Shown: positions 1 through 7,670 of the stretch, piece after piece
Layout: every line of letters begins with the position of its first letter
Position numbering within the stretch: the stretch's first letter is position 1
NCBI GenBank assembly: GCA_035946955.1
Contig: DASYYE010000245.1
Location: 1 to 19,899, forward strand
Direction: 5' to 3'
Length of the DNA stretch: 19,899 nucleotides
Source: DASYYE01 sp035946955
Lineage (GTDB): Bacteria > Actinomycetota > Actinomycetes > Streptosporangiales > Streptosporangiaceae
Translations under genes and position numbers: made by a program
Notes under the pieces: model-generated
Database searches by the model: none
Told to the model about the DNA's origin: nothing
What the model saw: the letters and a program-made list of their open reading frames with translations, nothing else

Positions 1-534
1 GTCGGATCTGCCGTTGTTGAACTCACTGAAAGGGTTGGCACGGATATCAAAGACCTTTTGGTCGAAGGCTTGATGAGCTGCCCGCCGCATCGTGGTGCGG
101 AAGCGCTCTGGCAAGAGTGGGCGGTTAGGCGTCCGAAAACGATGAATTGCTGGGCAGCTCTTCCGGTTGGAAGGAGAGAGGCGTGGCTTGAGGTAGCCAG
201 AATGTATAGTGCACTGGATTCGAGGCCAGTAGGTTCCAGTTCAACGATTGAACTAGACGGAACTAATATTGTCGACCCAGCGAGTTTCTTCTGTGCCATT
301 GGCGAAGCGGTCAATGGTCCTGGTGGTTATTTTGGCAGCAACCTGGATGCTCTTAACGATTGCCTTCAAACGGGTTACGGGGTCACCAAACCTGTAACTC
401 TCTACTGGAAAAATTCTGGAATCGCGCTCGAAGGACTCTCTGTGATCGGCCCGTGCAACGAAAGGGGCGAGTCGTATTGGGACTCGATCCTGCAAATATT
501 TTCCGCTGCCAATACCGATATTGTCCTTGCGTAG
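1..534 (+). CDS. Barstar-family ribonuclease inhibitor (5' partial)
   Basis: The frame is open from base 1, so the gene begins before the window; the TTG at 58 is not a convincing start. The C-terminal ~90 residues carry the barstar fold signature: 'LDGTNIVD', then 'FFCAIGEAVNGPGGYFGSNL' followed by 'DALNDCL', then a tryptophan-containing strand ('VTLYWKN') and a terminal helix after 'SYWDSILQIF'. Barstar proteins bind and block barnase-type secreted or polymorphic-toxin RNases in the cytoplasm. The ~75 residues before the domain (with 'PPHRGAEALWQEW') are not recognised and may be a second module. No RNase toxin gene is visible in the window; it could lie upstream. Base composition is visibly less GC-rich than the genes to the right, consistent with separate acquisition. 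The family call is confident; the partner and N-terminal extent are unknown. Confidence 0.8.
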   Translation, partial: VGSAVVELTERVGTDIKDLLVEGLMSCPPHRGAEALWQEWAVRRPKTMNCWAALPVGRREAWLEVARMYSALDSRPVGSSSTIELDGTNIVDPASFFCAIGEAVNGPGGYFGSNLDALNDCLQTGYGVTKPVTLYWKNSGIALEGLSVIGPCNERGESYWDSILQIFSAANTDIVLA

Positions 535-699
535 TCCAAAGGTCGCAGAAGGACGGCTCTGCCATCGCGGCGAGGGCGCCGAACTGACCTATGACGGCCT
601 TCTGGAGGGAGTGCAGCCGTAACACAGGAGAACAGCGCGCGTTTGCTCGCTTCTGTGATTCGCTCAGTGAACGGGACACAACGATACAAGATTGTCAAA

Positions 700-742
700 C
701 CACGCCTCGGCCCGGCGTGGAAGGCTGTTAGAACCCCTAACA
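700..742. terminator. Two adjacent hairpins downstream of the barstar gene
   Basis: A perfect 7-bp inverted repeat CCACGCC / GGCGTGG (700-706, 714-720; 7-nt loop) is followed by a perfect 6-bp repeat TGTTAG / CTAACA (726-731, 737-742; 5-nt loop). They lie about 165 bases after the barstar stop and before any other coding sequence. The first could act as an intrinsic terminator in a GC-rich actinobacterium even without a U-tract. The second might be a short operator. Bases 535-699 hold no gene that I can support. Confidence 0.4.
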
Positions 743-799
743 AAATGATCAAGGAATAAGGGTGATCATCGGCTCGTTGAGGGCGGCTGTGAGGAAGGG

Positions 800-1033
800 T
801 CAGCAGCCACCGTGGATCGTCTCGGATGAGTTGTGGGCGCGGGGCACGTCAAGAGCGTCGAAGCTGGCCCCGTCGGCCGGGTCGGTGTGGCCGTCGCCGA
901 TCTCTGGCTCGACCAGCCGCCAGCGCCCGGCCGGTCCGTCCCAGACCTCGGCGATCACGTGGTCGACCAGCCAGCCCTCAAAGGCCCAGGACATACTCAC
1001 CGCCCGCCGGGGCGCACCAACGCGCGAGCACAA
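800..1033 (-). pseudogene. Fragment of a transglutaminase-like domain gene
   Basis: The minus-strand frame contains 'WLVDHVIAEVWDGPAGRW' followed by 'RLVEPEI' and 'FDALDVPRA'. This resembles the segment of bacterial transglutaminase-like proteins that carries the His of the Cys-His-Asp triad ('DHWVAEYWD..RWRLVD'). The Cys-containing upstream part and the normal C-terminus are missing, so only ~75 residues remain. There is no convincing ribosome-binding site. It is probably a relic of a longer gene (usually 200-300 aa) left next to repeat A. The plus-strand frame across 1020-1115 ends in 'YVLRGVLDRIDIYTQLGSG', which also looks like a real protein tail but is not recognised. Confidence 0.4.
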
Positions 1034-1187
1034 GCCCCACTACTCCAAGCACGCCTACGTCCTGCGCGGCGTCCTGGACAGAATCGACATCTACACCCAG
1101 CTAGGCTCAGGCTGACCTACCAGCCAGGCAGCCGGAACGTTCGAGCTGAGGCCGACGTTAGCCCCGCTCAGCATTGGCAATTCGAAA

Positions 1188-1310
1188 GTGTCCGAGGGGG
1201 GACTTGAACACGAAAATCGGTGAGATTTGCCCGGTTAGGGGAAATCATGGAACTAAGGTAACAAGAACCGGCCGTGATACCCAGCTGCGCCGTAAAGACA
1301 TTCGCTGTTT
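1188..1310 (+). repeat. Repeat A: junction and conserved left end (pairs with B)
   Basis: GTGTCCGAG (1188-1196) is followed by five more G and then ACTTGAACACGAAAATCGG (1202-1220). The block runs on with 'GGGGAAATCATGGAACT', 'GGTAACAAGAA' and 'CCCAGC', ending near 'ATTCGCTGTTT' (1300-1310). The same order and near-identical spacing (109 versus 110 bases after the junction) occur at 9289-9407. The reverse complement of 1188-1208 has the form of a tRNA 3' end: T-loop TTCAAGT, T-stem CCCCC, acceptor strand CTCGGAC plus AC. This matches what I know of bacterial tRNA-Leu. No tRNA body lies on either side, so it is not a tRNA gene. It is read as an attachment-type junction. Confidence 0.65.
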
Positions 1311-1400
1311 ACTTCACTAGCTGGGCTATGCGTGACCCGAGCGGAAGGTCCGGGGTTACCGGCTCCCCGGGCCTTGACCAGCCTTACGGTGGCCACTGTG

Positions 1401-2849
1401 TCACCACGGGCGGCTTCCTTCCGGGCCATATGGGCTCCAGCCCTTGAGGTATGGCTTGAGGTCTTCTGGTGTCAGCTCCGGGTGCTCTGGCGCTGTTGGC
1501 AGGGAGCGCAGGGGGTCTATCGCGATGGCGCGGGCGCGTGCCCATGACAGCCATTCCTGGGCTTGCTGGATGTGTGGGCTGTCTGGCGGCTCGCGTTCGA
1601 GGCGTTCCGCGAGGGCCTCGCAGTAGCCTGTGATGTCTTGGGTCTCCCGCCAGCGTTTGGCCTGGTCCCGCAGTGCTGCCGCGTTGTGCTCCTCGTATGC
1701 CAGCCGGTGGGCCTCGGCCATGGCTCGCTTCCACCGGCGGTGCCTGTCCGCCTTGGCCTGTTCCTCGTCGATCTTGTGCTGGGTGTCCTCGACGGCTCGC
1801 GTTTCCAGTTCTTGCAGCAGCGTTCCGAGGCGTTCCTCCACCTTCGAGGTCTTCCGGTCAGCCCACCGGTACTGGCGCCCCTGCGTGCGGTACGGCACCT
1901 CGATGACCAGTCTTTGCGACCTTTCAGGGTCACTGCTCTGCGGGTTCTCTTCAGAGAGGGTCACGACGTAGGAGAACTCGCCGATGCCGACGCGGATCTC
2001 ACCTTCGCGGCGCGTGTAGTGGCTCGGGTGGTAGCGGCCCATGGATGTGTATGCCGCAATCTTTCGATGCTCGGGTACGGGCTCATCTGTGACTGTGTGG
2101 CCGCGCCGTTCAGCTTCCGCGGCCAGCGCTTGCAGGATCAGCAGGCACCGGCATCGGCGGGCGGCTGGCATCACCAGTCGCCCGCCGTCGTCTCGCAGCC
2201 GGGCGACCACGGGGTGAGGGGACCGCAGTCGGCTGGCAACCGGGACAGCCAGGGTCTCGCTCGAGCGCACACGCTTGTTGGGAGGATCGCCGCGTTTCAG
2301 TTCAATGGTGAGACCGGCGCCCCAGTCTCTTCTCTTCTCAATCCACGTGCCCGCAGGCACAAGGCCATGGCGCTTGGCGAAGTCGATGATGCGCCGCCAC
2401 TCGGTAACGGTGTCCTCATCAGGGTCATCGATCGTGACACTCGTCTCGGCCTCCAAGCGCCTGATCAGGCTAACGGCGGCGGCCTGACGTCTAACGGCAA
2501 GGAGCGGAGTGGGTGGACTTCCTTGGGTGGCTGCCCCTTTGCGCTGGCCAGAGGTGCCCGGCACCTCGGCGGCCGGCTCGTCGGGGGACACCTCCGGCTT
2601 ATGCCCTCGGAGTCGTTCGTCGCCCGGCTGGTCAGGGTGGTGACCATGGTCGAGGTAAAATCTGCCGGCCTCGGTGAGGGCAGCCTGCCACCCGCCGTCA
2701 CGGCGGCTGACCTTCACCAGCCCGCGGCCCTGCAGAACCCGCGCGGAGGTGCGAAACCTGACGTCCTGCGGATGACTGAGATCCTGGTCGGCGCCCAGAC
2801 GTCGCAGCACTTCCAGTTGACGGTCATTGAGAGGATCCGACCGGCCCAT
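1401..2849 (-). CDS. Conserved actinobacterial protein, N-terminal winged helix
   Basis: The frame could extend to 3059, but the ATG at 2849 has a strong purine-rich site (GGGAGGGGG) about 7 bases upstream, and the residues beyond it look non-coding. The 482-aa product starts 'MGRSDPLNDRQLEVLRR'. Residues ~5-70 fit a winged-helix fold ending in 'ALTEAGRFYLDHG'. A variable Pro/Glu-rich linker follows, then a second globular region with 'WRRIIDFAKRHGLVPAGTWIEKR', and a long charged helical or coiled-coil C-terminal part (~residues 320-440, 'KIDEEQAKADRHRRWKRAMAEAHR'). The family is recognised as an actinobacterial hypothetical, but its function is not known. The winged helix suggests nucleic-acid binding (inference). 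It is transcribed leftward, toward repeat A, and appears intact. Confidence 0.75.
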   Translation of the reverse strand: MGRSDPLNDRQLEVLRRLGADQDLSHPQDVRFRTSARVLQGRGLVKVSRRDGGWQAALTEAGRFYLDHGHHPDQPGDERLRGHKPEVSPDEPAAEVPGTSGQRKGAATQGSPPTPLLAVRRQAAAVSLIRRLEAETSVTIDDPDEDTVTEWRRIIDFAKRHGLVPAGTWIEKRRDWGAGLTIELKRGDPPNKRVRSSETLAVPVASRLRSPHPVVARLRDDGGRLVMPAARRCRCLLILQALAAEAERRGHTVTDEPVPEHRKIAAYTSMGRYHPSHYTRREGEIRVGIGEFSYVVTLSEENPQSSDPERSQRLVIEVPYRTQGRQYRWADRKTSKVEERLGTLLQELETRAVEDTQHKIDEEQAKADRHRRWKRAMAEAHRLAYEEHNAAALRDQAKRWRETQDITGYCEALAERLEREPPDSPHIQQAQEWLSWARARAIAIDPLRSLPTAPEHPELTPEDLKPYLKGWSPYGPEGSRPW

Positions 2850-3199
2850 CCGTGTCCCCCTCCCGGTGCTGCTGACTGGAGAACCCGACTCGGCGTCGCG
2901 GCCCGGCCCGGAGCCGGCAACCCTTCGTGGACAGGGAACCACGACGCAGCGGTTTGGCCAGGCACACTGCCAGGTTTGATTTTCCTCGGGCCAAGAGGCT
3001 GGCAGTTCGTAGCCCTTGTCGCGCAGGGGCACAGAACTGCGCGGCGAGCCAACCGGCACCCAGTACAGCCAAGCCAGTCTGCGGGCGTGGGAGCGTGGCT
3101 CCTACATTGGGGCAACGGGGTGACCCCGCAGGTATAGGTCGCTTGTTCCAGGAACTCGGGTGTGAGGTGCACTCCGGCCAGCCGATCTGCGAGTGCCAG
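2850..3199. other. No supportable gene; leader of the 1401-2849 gene
   Basis: The reading frames here are low-complexity Pro/Arg/Ala shadows. The minus frame running out of the HTH remnant stays open through this stretch but loses family resemblance. There is a short CGGGGT/GACCCCG dyad near 3115-3127. The promoter of the leftward gene should lie here, but I cannot point to convincing boxes. Confidence 0.4.
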
Positions 3200-3427
3200 G
3201 GCGGCTTCGCCGCGTTCGATCTGGGAGACCTGGGCGACTGAGACATCCATCCGGCTGGCCATCTGTTCCTGGGTCAGCCCGCGGCGCTTGCGCATCTCGG
3301 CCAGCCGCCAGCCGTGGGGTCATCGAGCATCGCGGTGACTGCGGCGTCGAAGGCGCCCTGGCCGTCGGTGGTCGCGACGGCACGTTCGAGGTGGCCGGAG
3401 TCCCGCCAGCCGTGACACACCGCTCAT
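3200..3427 (-). pseudogene. Broken HigA-like XRE antitoxin
   Basis: The helix-turn-helix is clear in one frame: 'MRKRRGLTQEQMASRMDVSV' then 'AQVSQIERGE' (3295 down to ~3205). It is nearly interchangeable with the intact antitoxin at 13324-13650. The gene begins at the ATG at 3427, overlapping the toxin stop by four bases (ATGA), exactly as in the intact pair. After a few codons the frame is lost near 3405. The middle ('HLERAVATTDGQGAFDAAV') is in a second frame, and a second shift near 3320 puts the HTH in a third. The part after 'IERGE' no longer matches the usual '...RYVEALGG' C-terminus. The gene is therefore dead or badly sequenced. Confidence 0.65.
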
Positions 3428-3468
3428 AGGCCCATCTCCTTGTTCCGCCCGGCCAGGTAATCGTCATA
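3424..3468 (-). pseudogene. C-terminal tail of a HigB/RelE-type toxin
   Basis: Fourteen codons, 'YDDYLAGRNKEMGL' plus stop, read immediately upstream of the antitoxin remnant with the ATGA overlap. They correspond in position and character to the tail 'YEVYLKERAKEEPS' of the intact toxin at 13647-14024. Upstream of these codons the sequence switches to the end of an unrelated minus-strand gene (stop at 3475-3477), so the toxin body has been deleted. It was inferred from context and tail similarity only. Confidence 0.5.
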
Positions 3469-3474
3469 GACCTG

Positions 3475-4524
3475 CTAAGCGGGGGATCGCCATGCGCGCG
3501 GAGGCAGTTCCGCGCCGACTTCCACGGCCAGGTCCAGGTATCCCTGATGGCCGGGTAGCTCCTTCAGGCACTCGGTGACAAGCGCGCCGGCCTGCGCGAC
3601 GTCACCACGGCGCTCCGCGATCCTGGCACGCAGGAACGTGAGGTCTGGCCCGGCAAGCGCCAGGCTCGTGGCTAGCCGGTCCAGCAGATCATCCTCGGGG
3701 GTTCCCGCGAACCGATCGAGAAGAATCCCGTGCCAAGCTGCGAGGTCCTTGGTGCGCTCGTGGCGCCGGTAGCGAGTCTCGTCGAAACTTCCGTACACGG
3801 TGCGCGGGCGGCTCGGGTCCGCTCGTCCGGCCGCACCCAGCGCGTCCAGGTAGGACTCACCGAACGTCCGCCACATGTCTGGTGTAGCGAGCAGCCGGGC
3901 GAGCGGAACGCCCAGGGCTGTCTCCTTTCCGGCACCTGACCGTAACCCCGCCGGGTCCAGCCGTGGTCCGACTCCCAGCGGATGAGCTGCTCCGGCACGC
4001 GCCGGGCGAAGCCCGCGAAGCCGTCATGACGGAGCACCGACTCCCACAGCATGGCGACGGCATCCGAGACCACGAACTTCGCGGCCTCCACCGGGTCATC
4101 GGAGTGGAAGTAGTCATAGCTCTTCATGTCGCAGGCAAGGTCAACCATCTTCGCGGCAGCCTTCTGCGCTGGGCCGGGATCGTCGGCTTGGAGCACCGCC
4201 AGCGCGTCGCCCACCAGCCGGCGGAACGTGAGCCGCCACCTGGACCGCTCGGTGCAGTGCACCCGGCGGTCCCCAGCCATGTAGGCACCATCCTTCGCCA
4301 GCTTGACGAACGCCGTCACCTCGTCCAGCACAGTGTCCGGGGCCGGCAGTTCCTTCTTCGGCTTCACCTTCGGCTGCTGCGGTGGGCGCAGCTCGTCCTC
4401 GATGCGCTCGCGAAGCTGGGCGTTCCCCCGCCAATAGAGAGTCCACAAGATCTTGCGGAGACGCGCCATCATTCGGCGCCATCGCAGTGTAGAACTCGTT
4501 ACGGTTCATCCGGTTCGCCGGCAT
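3475..4524 (-). pseudogene. Conserved hypothetical protein, two frameshifts
   Basis: A single gene is split over three frames. It starts at ATG 4524 ('MPANRMNRNEFYTAMAPND'). The frame shifts near 4470 to 'ARLRKILWTLYWRGNAQLRE' and runs through 'LACDMKSYDYFHSDDP' and 'EQLIRWESDHGWTRRGYG'. It shifts again near 3920, in a GGAAAGGAG tract where one A would restore frame, to 'ETALGVPLARLLATPDMWRT'. It then continues through 'DLTFLRARIAERRGDVAQAG' to the stop at 3475. The restored product would be ~345 aa, helical, with a TPR-like C-terminus (inference). I recognise it as a recurrent actinobacterial hypothetical; its function is unknown. Both shifts involve one or two bases, so sequencing error must be excluded before calling it dead. 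Confidence 0.65.
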
Positions 4525-4650
4525 GACACCCCATCGTAGGCGCGGGGCAGCCCACCGCTGCGGTATGCCGAGTCCGCCCGGTGTGGACTCCCAGATGACC
4601 TCCGCAGGGGCTGTACGCCCGCTCAAGCGGTGACGCGGCAGTCATTGATG

Positions 4651-4728
4651 TTATGCGCGTGCGCGCAAATTTATACGACATCTCTTGCTAGGCTGGCTCC
4701 GGTGCTCATATTAATGCGCATAAGGAGC
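4651..4728 (+). promoter_or_regulatory. Promoter and operator-like repeats for the AlbA_2/ATPase gene
   Basis: TTGCTA (4685-4690) and TATTAA (4709-4714) are spaced by 18 bases and resemble sigma-70 boxes. GGAG (4724-4727) sits five bases before the ATG at 4733 and fixes the start. TTATGCGC (4651-4658) and its inverse GCGCATAA (4716-4723) flank the boxes, and ATGCGCAT (4715... core) is itself palindromic. The segment is markedly AT-richer than its surroundings. The symmetric placement suggests looping or autoregulation by the encoded protein, whose C-terminus has winged-helix features (inference). Confidence 0.5.
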
Positions 4729-4732
4729 TGAG

Positions 4733-6442
4733 ATGGCGGATGAGTCCGGCCCGGCCAGGGAGCTGGCGGAGCGGGTTGCCCGGTGGGCGGTGGCCGGTGA
4801 ACAGTACGAGGTCGAGTTCAAGAGTGAGCTTCGGCGACCTCTTAATGACCGTGACCTGGTTGAAGCAGCGGTGTGCCTGGCGAACGGGCACGGCGGGGTG
4901 CTCCTGATAGGCATCGAGGATGACGGGACGGTGACTGGTGCCCGGCCGCGGCATGAGGCTGGGCGGACCGATCCGTTTCGGGTTCAGGCGCTGGTCGCGA
5001 ACATGACGCAGCCGCCCATCTCTGTCGTGGTGAGCCTTGCTGAGCTGGCCGGGCAGGATGTGCTGGTCGTAGAAGTTCCGGATAGCCCTCGTGTCGTGGG
5101 GACAACCCAGGGCACCTACGTGCGCCGGGCCATTGGAGGGGACGGCCGTCCGACCTGTGTTCCGTATCATGCCCACGAGATGCTCGCGCACGAGGTGGAT
5201 CGCGGCGCCGTGGACTGGGCGGCTGTCCGCGTCGGCGGCGCGAGCTGGGAGGATCTTGACCCCTTGGAGTTCGAGCGGCTGCGGCAGCTTGCGGGCAGCA
5301 GCGGCACGGGCGCGGACAGCGTGCTGGCCTCGTTGTCGGACCGGGAGATCGCTAGCGCGCTCGGTCTGGTGCGCAGTGATGCCGATGTGACGGCGGGCGC
5401 ATTGCTCCTATTCGGCAAGACTGATGCGCTGCGGCGTTTCCTGCCCACTCACGAGGCGGCGTTTCAGGTGCTCCGGGGAGAGAACGTCGAAGTTAACGAC
5501 TTCCTGCCGTACCCGCTGCTACGGCTCGCAGAGGAGATGTTCTCCCGGTTCCGCGCGCGGAACCGGGAGGAGGAGATGCAGTCCGGCCTGTTCCGGATCG
5601 CGGTGTCCACGTACTCGGAGACCGCGTTCCGGGAGGCGCTGGCGAACGCGCTGATCCACCGGGATTACACGCGTCCCGGCGCCGTGCACGTGCAGTGGCG
5701 GGAGGAGCAGCTCGAGATCTCGAGCCCAGGAGGATTCCCGTCCGGTGTGCGGCTGGATAACCTGCTCGTCACGCCTCCGCACCCGCGCAGCCCGCTGCTC
5801 GCGGACGCCTTCAAGCGGACTGGTCTTGTCGAGCGGACTGGCAGGGGAATCAACCGGATGTTCACCGAACAGCTCCGCGTCGGACGCCCTGCGCCCGACT
5901 ACGGCAGAAGCTCCGACGCGCATGTCGTTGCGGTGCTTCCCGGAGGGCCCGCCAACCTGGCTATGACCAAATGGGTCCTGGAGCAGGAAAATCAGCAGGG
6001 CAGGCCGTTCAGCGTATCCGAGCTCCAGGTGCTCGCCGAACTCACGCGGGAACGACGGTCAACCACGCACGAGCTGGCGCGGCTGACCCAGCGGACCGAA
6101 ATGGAGACCAGGAACCTGCTGGCCCGTATGGTCGAGCGAGGCTGGATCGAGGCCCGGGGCGAAGGAAAAGGCCGGAGCTGGCACCTGTCCGCAGCCGTCT
6201 ACCGGGTGCTGAACGTGCCCGCTGGGTACATCCGAGTCCGCGGCTTCGAGCCGCTGCAGCAAGAACAAATGGTCCTGCAGTACGTGGACGCACACGGACA
6301 GATAACGCGGACTCAGGCCGCAGATCTCTGCGCTATAGGACCAGATCAGGCCAGCCGCCTGCTTCGCCGCCTCGCACGCGACGGAAAGCTCACCCGGCGG
6401 GGGGAACGACGCGGCGCAGTGTATGTCAAACCTGGAACATGA
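4733..6442 (+). CDS. AlbA_2 (Schlafen-type) / HATPase_c_4 ATP-binding protein
   Basis: This is an intact 569-aa protein. Residues ~18-140 form an AlbA_2/Schlafen-AlbA domain: 'EQYEVEFKSEL' near the start, 'GHGGVLLIGIEDDG', and 'GTYVRRAIGG'. A GHKL-type ATPase (HATPase_c_4) follows, with the N-box 'EALANALIHRDY' at ~300-312, 'SSPGGFPSGV' at ~328-337 and 'RTGRGINRMF' at ~368-377. The last ~170 residues contain two winged-helix-like segments ('STTHELARLTQRTEMETRNL' and 'ITRTQAADLCAIGPDQASRL'). The family is often annotated as RecG-like or as a transcriptional regulator, and it is frequent in accessory and defence regions. Role: ATP-dependent DNA- or RNA-binding regulator; the precise target is unknown. 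It is well preserved among broken neighbours and has its own promoter and a good ribosome-binding site. Confidence 0.85.
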   Translation: MADESGPARELAERVARWAVAGEQYEVEFKSELRRPLNDRDLVEAAVCLANGHGGVLLIGIEDDGTVTGARPRHEAGRTDPFRVQALVANMTQPPISVVVSLAELAGQDVLVVEVPDSPRVVGTTQGTYVRRAIGGDGRPTCVPYHAHEMLAHEVDRGAVDWAAVRVGGASWEDLDPLEFERLRQLAGSSGTGADSVLASLSDREIASALGLVRSDADVTAGALLLFGKTDALRRFLPTHEAAFQVLRGENVEVNDFLPYPLLRLAEEMFSRFRARNREEEMQSGLFRIAVSTYSETAFREALANALIHRDYTRPGAVHVQWREEQLEISSPGGFPSGVRLDNLLVTPPHPRSPLLADAFKRTGLVERTGRGINRMFTEQLRVGRPAPDYGRSSDAHVVAVLPGGPANLAMTKWVLEQENQQGRPFSVSELQVLAELTRERRSTTHELARLTQRTEMETRNLLARMVERGWIEARGEGKGRSWHLSAAVYRVLNVPAGYIRVRGFEPLQQEQMVLQYVDAHGQITRTQAADLCAIGPDQASRLLRRLARDGKLTRRGERRGAVYVKPGT

Positions 6443-6559
6443 AGAGGGATCCCACGTGGTCGAGCATGACAGCAGGAGGTGCTCATGCCCCCGTTCGGGG
6501 CCGCCGACGCGGGAACCCCGCTGAGCGGCAGCTCTGGTCGTGGCGTTCGGTGTGCCCTG

Positions 6560-6676
6560 GGGGCTGGGTGGTGGAGTGTCCCCTGTCCCGCCCTGGCTGC
6601 TGCGGATCTGCACGTGGTGGTGTGGTGTGTGCTGTGCCCTGTAACTGGTGTGCTGTGCTGGGCTGCGCTGTGCGTG
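6560..6676 (+). repeat. G/T-rich low-complexity tract
   Basis: The plus strand is a run of GTG/CTG/TGT motifs with few A residues ('gtggtggtgtggtgtgtgct' and similar), in a 350-bp stretch without a supportable gene (6443-6792). The frames read as low-complexity Cys/Trp/Val shadows. Strong strand asymmetry may favour unusual DNA or RNA structure, or may simply be decayed repeat. Confidence 0.45.
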
Positions 6677-6739
6677 GGGGAGTCGAACCCCCGCGCTGCC
6701 CGCTGCGCGCCTGGAGGGGGCCGGGTTGCCCGCCGGCCC
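6676..6739 (-). other. tRNA T-arm-like hairpin and GC hairpin downstream of DIP1984 gene
   Basis: On the minus strand GGGGG-TTCGACT-CCCCC (6692 down to 6676) has the exact form of a tRNA T-arm. No matching acceptor, D-arm or anticodon arm can be folded around it, so it is not called as a tRNA. A second perfect 7-bp stem GGGCCGG / CCGGCCC (6718-6724, 6733-6739; 8-nt loop) lies between it and the stop of the minus-strand DIP1984 gene. That stem could terminate the gene. The T-arm may be a relic of a tRNA used as an integration site. Confidence 0.35.
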
Positions 6740-6792
6740 ACGGGTTGTGCACGCCTCCGCGGCAGTTACCTGCTCCACCTCATGGCTGCCGG

Positions 6793-7263
6793 TCAGTCCA
6801 GCAGTTCCACCTCCCAGTTCGCCCGCTGGATACGGACATCGAGTTCGCGCATCTCGCGGGCGAGTTCGTCTGCCTGGGTGCGCAGCCCGGCCACCGGCAG
6901 CGCGGCGATCATCTTCAGCTCAGAGCGCAGCTGCCGGCTGAGCCCGCCCTGGCTCCTGCCCGCGGCGGCATCAGCTGCGGCGGTGATTACGGCATGGCGC
7001 AGCCGGAGCACGTCGCGGCGTGCGAGCGCGTCGGTGATGGTCTCTTCCACACTGATGGGTGCCGCGGCGTTGGTGCGGTTGATCCGCTGGATCAGCACCT
7101 CCAGCTCCCCCAGCGCCGCGGTAGCCTCTGCCAGCAGTGCCGCCGCGTCTTCGGCGGGTTCCTCACCCTCCTGGTAGCGGGCGCTCCCGACAATCCGGGC
7201 ACGCAACTGCTCCACCCGGCGCGTGGCATCCGCCCGCAACGCCAGCCCTTCCGCCAGCTTCAC
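6793..7263 (-). CDS. DIP1984 family protein
   Basis: The product matches the DIP1984 family: 'KLAEGLALRADATRRVEQLR', 'YQEGEEPAED', 'LIQRINRTNAA', 'TDALARRDVLRLRHAVITAA', 'LRTQADELAREMRELDVRIQ' and a terminal 'RANWEVELLD'. The GTG at 7263 is chosen over the upstream start at 7287 because the protein then begins 'VKLAEGLALRAD', as is usual in the family, and GGAGG lies seven bases before it. This gives ~156 aa, a normal length. The fold is a helical bundle or coiled coil and is cytoplasmic; the biological role is not established. It is intact, transcribed leftward, divergent from recombinase R1, with a GC hairpin after its stop. Confidence 0.85.
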   Translation of the reverse strand: MKLAEGLALRADATRRVEQLRARIVGSARYQEGEEPAEDAAALLAEATAALGELEVLIQRINRTNAAAPISVEETITDALARRDVLRLRHAVITAAADAAAGRSQGGLSRQLRSELKMIAALPVAGLRTQADELAREMRELDVRIQRANWEVELLD

Positions 7264-7670
7264 CCACTCACCTCCACGCCTGCCCAAGCAGGAAACAAGC
7301 GTCCATCACGCAGGAGGCCTGGGGCATCCCAATATCGCACGCCAGCCGGCAGCGGGCGAACGTGAGGCTGCGGGCTCGGCATCCGGCCAGGAGGGCTCGC
7401 GGGCGGCGGCGGTCATGCGGCGGCAGCCTCCCGGCTGACCTGGTGCGGAACAAGCGGGCAATAGCGCATGTATTCCGCCGGATATTGAGGCCCGGGAAAT
7501 TTTCCTGCCGCGCTCCCCAGATGTTGCGCAACGCTGACCTGCAACCACGACACAAGAAGTCCGGTTTCTGCATGGTCATCCTCATATGTCAGTAAATGAG
7601 GGGACTGGCGGCTCGAAATTGCACGACCCTGAGCAGGAAGCGGGATTTCCTGGGGCGGGAGGGGGATGCG
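7264..7670. other. Divergent intergenic region before recombinase R1
   Basis: About 400 bases separate the DIP1984 gene (minus) from R1 (plus). The frames are not convincing, although one continuous with R1 extends to 7596. The region has a near-palindrome GGAAATTTTCC around 7497-7507 and an AT-richer patch near 7575-7600 ('catatgtcagtaaatgag') that could hold the R1 promoter. I cannot assign boxes with confidence. Confidence 0.4.

Noticed and set aside
1034..1115. Transposase C-terminus ('YVLRGVLDRIDIYTQL')
   Set aside because: It looks protein-like, but I cannot tie it to any transposase family; left unassigned.
1563..3137. Plus-strand open frame of 524 codons
   Set aside because: It is antisense to the winged-helix gene at 1401-2849, a GC-bias shadow without domain resemblance.
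6650..6770. Complete tRNA gene on the minus strand
   Set aside because: Only the T-arm is convincing; no acceptor, D-arm or anticodon arm can be paired with it.
5971..7365. Plus-strand open frame of 464 codons
   Set aside because: It overlaps the AlbA_2 gene 3' end, the G/T tract and the antisense of the DIP1984 gene; Arg/Pro-rich shadow.
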